NCBI RefSeq assembly: GCF_000620045.1
Contig: NZ_JHVH01000029.1
Location: 1-40,395 of the forward strand
Direction of reading: 5' to 3'
Source: Halomonas halodenitrificans DSM 735
GTDB lineage: Bacteria > Pseudomonadota > Gammaproteobacteria > Pseudomonadales > Halomonadaceae
DNA: 40,395 nt
This document shows positions 38,132 through 40,395 of the stretch, one piece after another. The notes below the pieces were generated by a model. That model worked only from the letters and a program-made list of their open reading frames with translations. It did not search any database and was not told the origin of the DNA. Made by a program: the position numbers and the translations under genes. Every line of letters begins with the position of its first letter. Positions within the stretch are counted from its first letter, which is position 1.

Positions 38132-38476
38132 GTCCTGGCGGCTAGATACCTATGGATGCCTTGCGTTGTTGGATGACTGAGAGATTCAGTAAAGCTCACC
38201 CGGCTGCAGTCGTATAGAACCGAAGGAGCAGAGCTGAGAGGAACCTGCTGCTCTTAGCATGGCTCGTTTGTATAAGCATAGCGACATAGTCACCATATGT
38301 TTGAAAATAGCGAAGGCGTTTTGGTTAGCGCCCATTTTTTCAGTCTTTCTTTCCCATTTAATTTTCTGTCTTTAACTTTTTCTAGCTTGGTGGGTTTAAT
38401 ATTTTAATTTATTTTCTGAATGTTGGCTTTCCTTCAGTTTTTGAAATGGAGGAGTGCGAAGTTATCGTTGATGGCG
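38132..38476. other. AT-rich non-coding left flank of the island
   Basis: 345 nt with no convincing gene on either strand. It has an inverted pair, CTATACGA (38100-38107) and TCGTATAG (38210-38217), extended by GCAG on the inner side with a two-base gap. It also has a pyrimidine-rich tract around 38335-38390. This could hold recombinase binding sites at the element end. No T-run terminator for the incoming helicase gene is evident. Confidence 0.45.
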
Positions 38477-39868
38477 CTATAAAAAGTTGAGAAGGGTCTG
38501 TCGGTATTGTCCGGAAAAATCAACCCTATAAATCGCATCGCCTGGATAGTCGTATGAGTATTTTTTTATGATTTCATCGCGTTCGGGGGCAGAGGGTTTG
38601 TTTTCGTCAGGATGGTCTTCGTCGTGGCTGGCTCCGGTTGTAGCGAGGGGTGTTTTCGTCTTGCTGAAAGGAGACTTCACTTTCCTTAGTACAGAGAGGT
38701 CATTAGGAAGGTCCTCCGCAACGCGTACAGCATATCGACTAAGATTGGACTCTGCTAACATAAAAAACCAAGCCTTGTCATCTTTCTTCCCCTTTCGCCT
38801 CAGCACTCTCCCCAAAACCTGGCGATAGTGAAGCTCTGTCCTAATGCGGCTTAAATAGCAGCATACTTGAAGGCGTGGGATATCTGTTCCTTCGCTAATC
38901 ATCCCAACTGCCACAATCCATCGGCAATCACTATGTCGAAAGCGGTTGATGACCTGATGGGCTCCCGGGGTCCTGTTAGTGACAACATGGCAGGCCTCTC
39001 CTTTTGCCTCTAGGGCCAGGGCGATCTGGTGGGCGTGCTCGATATCGGTTGCAACGACCAAGCCTGCCGCATCCGGCTCTTTTCGCCGCACTTCATCCAA
39101 CCTCTCACAAGCTAGGCCTAAAATATGAGACATCACATCATCGTGACGAAGGAGGTCCTCGTAGGTGATTGGGGAATCTCCGAGCAATGCAGCAATGCTT
39201 GGAAAGAGCCTGGCGGCGCTCTTGGCCTTCATTTCCTCGGTTAGCTTAACCTCCTGGTTATCTAGAAGAACGATACGCGGAGAGCGGCACACATTATCAA
39301 GGATGGCCTCTCTTAGGCCGTATTGATAGTCGCAGATCAATTCACCTTCTGGTGATGAATAACGTGCTAGGGCTATGGGTAGGTCATCAGAACGCCACGG
39401 AGTGCCCGACAATGCCAACGTATAGGCAGCACGGTCCTGGATTCTCTTTAGGATTTGCTGCCCCCAGGCATTGCTCAACAGGGGATCATGTCCGGCGCAG
39501 TGGTGGATCTCATCAAAGACGACGAACACGCGATACTCATCAAGTAGCCGCCAGAAGGTTTCATCCCGGTGCTCCATTGCCTGGTAGGTGTAAGCACCGC
39601 CAACGGCACCGACCAAGCCATCGAGCCGCTTGCCAAGTACGTCTGCGAAGGTCGTACGAAACCCGTCCACTACCTGGCATGAGGGCGCAAAGCAGAGCAC
39701 CAGATCGATCTTGTTGATCTCAAAGAGACAGCGTGCCAGCGCCGCTGCCAAGCGTGTCTTGCCGGCGCCCGGTGTTGCCTGGCATAGGAAGTGCGGTGTG
39801 GTAACAAAATGGGCCAGCGCTGCTTCGATGCACCGCTGCTGCCATGTGCGCAGTCCCGGCATCGTCAT
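38477..39868 (-). CDS. superfamily 2 DEAD/DEAH-type helicase
   Basis: 463 aa. The helicase core has Walker A ATPGAGKT (31-38), Walker B DEIHH (119-123), motif III SGTPWR (154-159), motif V VGMISEGTDIP (321-331) and motif VI QVLGRVLRR (350-358). The first part is like the ResIII helicase domain of restriction enzymes and UvrB. There is no nuclease or methylase domain; the C-terminal 90 residues are charged and not recognised. The ATG overlaps the stop of the small upstream gene by 4 nt, so they form one operon. A role in a defence or mobile-element system is likely from context, but the specific function is unknown. Confidence 0.8.
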   Translation of the reverse strand: MTMPGLRTWQQRCIEAALAHFVTTPHFLCQATPGAGKTRLAAALARCLFEINKIDLVLCFAPSCQVVDGFRTTFADVLGKRLDGLVGAVGGAYTYQAMEHRDETFWRLLDEYRVFVVFDEIHHCAGHDPLLSNAWGQQILKRIQDRAAYTLALSGTPWRSDDLPIALARYSSPEGELICDYQYGLREAILDNVCRSPRIVLLDNQEVKLTEEMKAKSAARLFPSIAALLGDSPITYEDLLRHDDVMSHILGLACERLDEVRRKEPDAAGLVVATDIEHAHQIALALEAKGEACHVVTNRTPGAHQVINRFRHSDCRWIVAVGMISEGTDIPRLQVCCYLSRIRTELHYRQVLGRVLRRKGKKDDKAWFFMLAESNLSRYAVRVAEDLPNDLSVLRKVKSPFSKTKTPLATTGASHDEDHPDENKPSAPERDEIIKKYSYDYPGDAIYRVDFSGQYRQTLLNFL

Positions 39869-40101
39869 TGCGAGGGCAACGCAGTGAGCGTCTTCTCTAC
39901 CGCTCGGAGGTGGCCCAAAAGGCGCGAGCTGCGATCCTTGGCCTCTTGATACTCGTGTTCCACGTGGCTGCGGAGGTGAGGCATCTCATCGAGTAGTTGC
40001 TTGTATCGCTCTGTTTCCCCCATCGATGTCAGGAAGTCCAGACGGACTTCCTTGAGGGTCGCCTCGGTAGTTGTCAAGAAATCTGTCGCCTCTGAGATCA
40101 T
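39865..40101 (-). CDS. small coiled-coil-like protein, 5' end replaced by an IS
   Basis: 78 aa as read, unrecognised. It is hydrophilic, with long runs of charged helical residues (ERYKQLLDEMPHL, HVEHEYQEAKDRSSRLLGHL), suggesting a helical hairpin or coiled coil. The ATG abuts the stop codon of the IS3 transposase, so about the first 12 codons (MISEATDFLTTT) appear to be IS end sequence. The native start was probably further upstream or is lost. The remaining frame is coupled to the helicase by an ATGA overlap. It is probably a truncated partner of the helicase. Confidence 0.5.
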   Translation of the reverse strand: MISEATDFLTTTEATLKEVRLDFLTSMGETERYKQLLDEMPHLRSHVEHEYQEAKDRSSRLLGHLRAVEKTLTALPSQ

Positions 40102-40395
40102 TCAGGCCACCTGTTTTTCCGGTTCAGCGACGGTGACCTGGAGCTCCCGCTCCGGGTTAAGAGACACGGTGCCAATCGGCGTCCAATTGCGGGTCTTGCC
40201 GCTCCAACGAGCGGGGTTGGCCGCACGCGCTGCCTGATTGATGGCATGCCGCTTTGCCAGCACGCCGGTATCCTCGCCAGCATGTCGCTGTGCCGGTGTC
40301 ACCAGGCGGATCCCGCTGTGGCGATGCTCGTGGTTGTACCACTGCACGAAGCTGGCCACCCACTCACGGGCGTCGTCGACCGTGGCGAACCCATC
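40066..40395 (-). mobile_element. IS3-family insertion sequence, 3' end only
   Basis: The right part of an IS that continues beyond the window. It contains the transposase C-terminus and, after its stop, a short tail ending TTGACAACTACC. I recall this as a typical end of this kind of IS3 element. The inferred boundary is near 40066 and needs the left inverted repeat for proof. Confidence 0.6.
40102..40395 (-). CDS. IS3-family transposase (OrfB), C-terminal part
   Basis: 97 residues are visible, and the frame is open to the window edge. FVQWYNHEHRHSGI is the end of the rve/DDE integrase core of IS3 OrfB, including the region after the catalytic glutamate. It is followed by LVTPAQRHAGED and a tail with RWSGKTRNWTPIG. 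The stop is TGA at 40104-40102. The 5' part, including the DD residues and OrfA, is outside the window, so activity cannot be judged. Confidence 0.85.
   Translation of the reverse strand, partial: DGFATVDDAREWVASFVQWYNHEHRHSGIRLVTPAQRHAGEDTGVLAKRHAINQAARAANPARWSGKTRNWTPIGTVSLNPERELQVTVAEPEKQVA

Larger units (their letters stand above)
38081..40395. mobile_element. left end of a genomic island inserted in ssb
   Basis: The backbone ends inside ssb near 38080. From there the base composition becomes much richer in A+T, most clearly at 38320-38420. The genes are of accessory type (orphan helicase, small unknown protein, IS3 transposase) and run opposite to ssb. No integrase or att repeat can be seen, and the right end is outside the window. 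Tyrosine-recombinase and transposon insertion are both possible. Confidence 0.7.

Noticed and set aside
38081..40395. Tn7-type transposon end
   Set aside because: The island end does not show the repeated TnsB-type sites or the TGT terminal triplet at the junction, and ssb is not a known Tn7-family target that I can name.

Overview
The window is a chromosome segment from a high-GC gammaproteobacterium, most likely Halomonadaceae (Halomonas or a close relative). I infer this from the gene order (5S rRNA, birA, coaX, tRNA-Tyr/Gly/Thr/Trp, secE, nusG, the L11/rpoBC, str, S10, spc and alpha operons, then uvrA, an MFS gene and ssb), the protein sequences, and the short SSB start MARGINKVI. No database search was possible, so the genus is a judgement.

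Layout. Positions 1-465 hold the 5S rRNA end of an rRNA operon, its terminator, a partly repeated 5S tail, and a second terminator whose loop contains what looks like an IS3-family end. birA and coaX follow as an overlapping pair (466-2285). Next come tRNA-Tyr, tRNA-Gly and tRNA-Thr, then tRNA-Trp, secE and nusG; the tuf copy usual at this place in gammaproteobacteria is absent. From 4006 to 33466 lies an unbroken block of translation and transcription genes: rplKAJL-rpoBC, rpsLG-fusA-tuf, the S10 operon, the spc operon (rplN to rpmJ, with secY) and the alpha operon (rpsM-rpsK-rpsD-rpoA-rplQ). A bidirectional terminator separates rplQ from the convergent uvrA. A YajR-like MFS transporter gene follows.

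Regulation. Likely autogenous RNA control elements are visible: an L1 site ahead of rplK, an L10 leader ahead of rplJ, and stacked hairpins between rplL and rpoB. The most striking element is a copy of 23S rRNA domain I (the helix 18-20 region, the known binding neighbourhood of L4) just before the ribosome binding site of rplC. The S10 operon has a near-consensus promoter and a leader of only about 57 nt, too short for the E. coli S10 leader. I infer that L4, or another domain I binder, may control rplC-rplD through this 23S mimic.

Right end. The chromosomal backbone stops inside ssb after nine codons. From about 38081 the DNA becomes AT-rich and foreign. It carries, on the minus strand, a superfamily 2 helicase gene, a small upstream gene whose 5' end was replaced by an insertion sequence, and the 3' end of an IS3-family transposase that runs off the window. 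This is the left end of a genomic island inserted at the start of ssb. Its full content, and the fate of the rest of ssb, lie outside the window.
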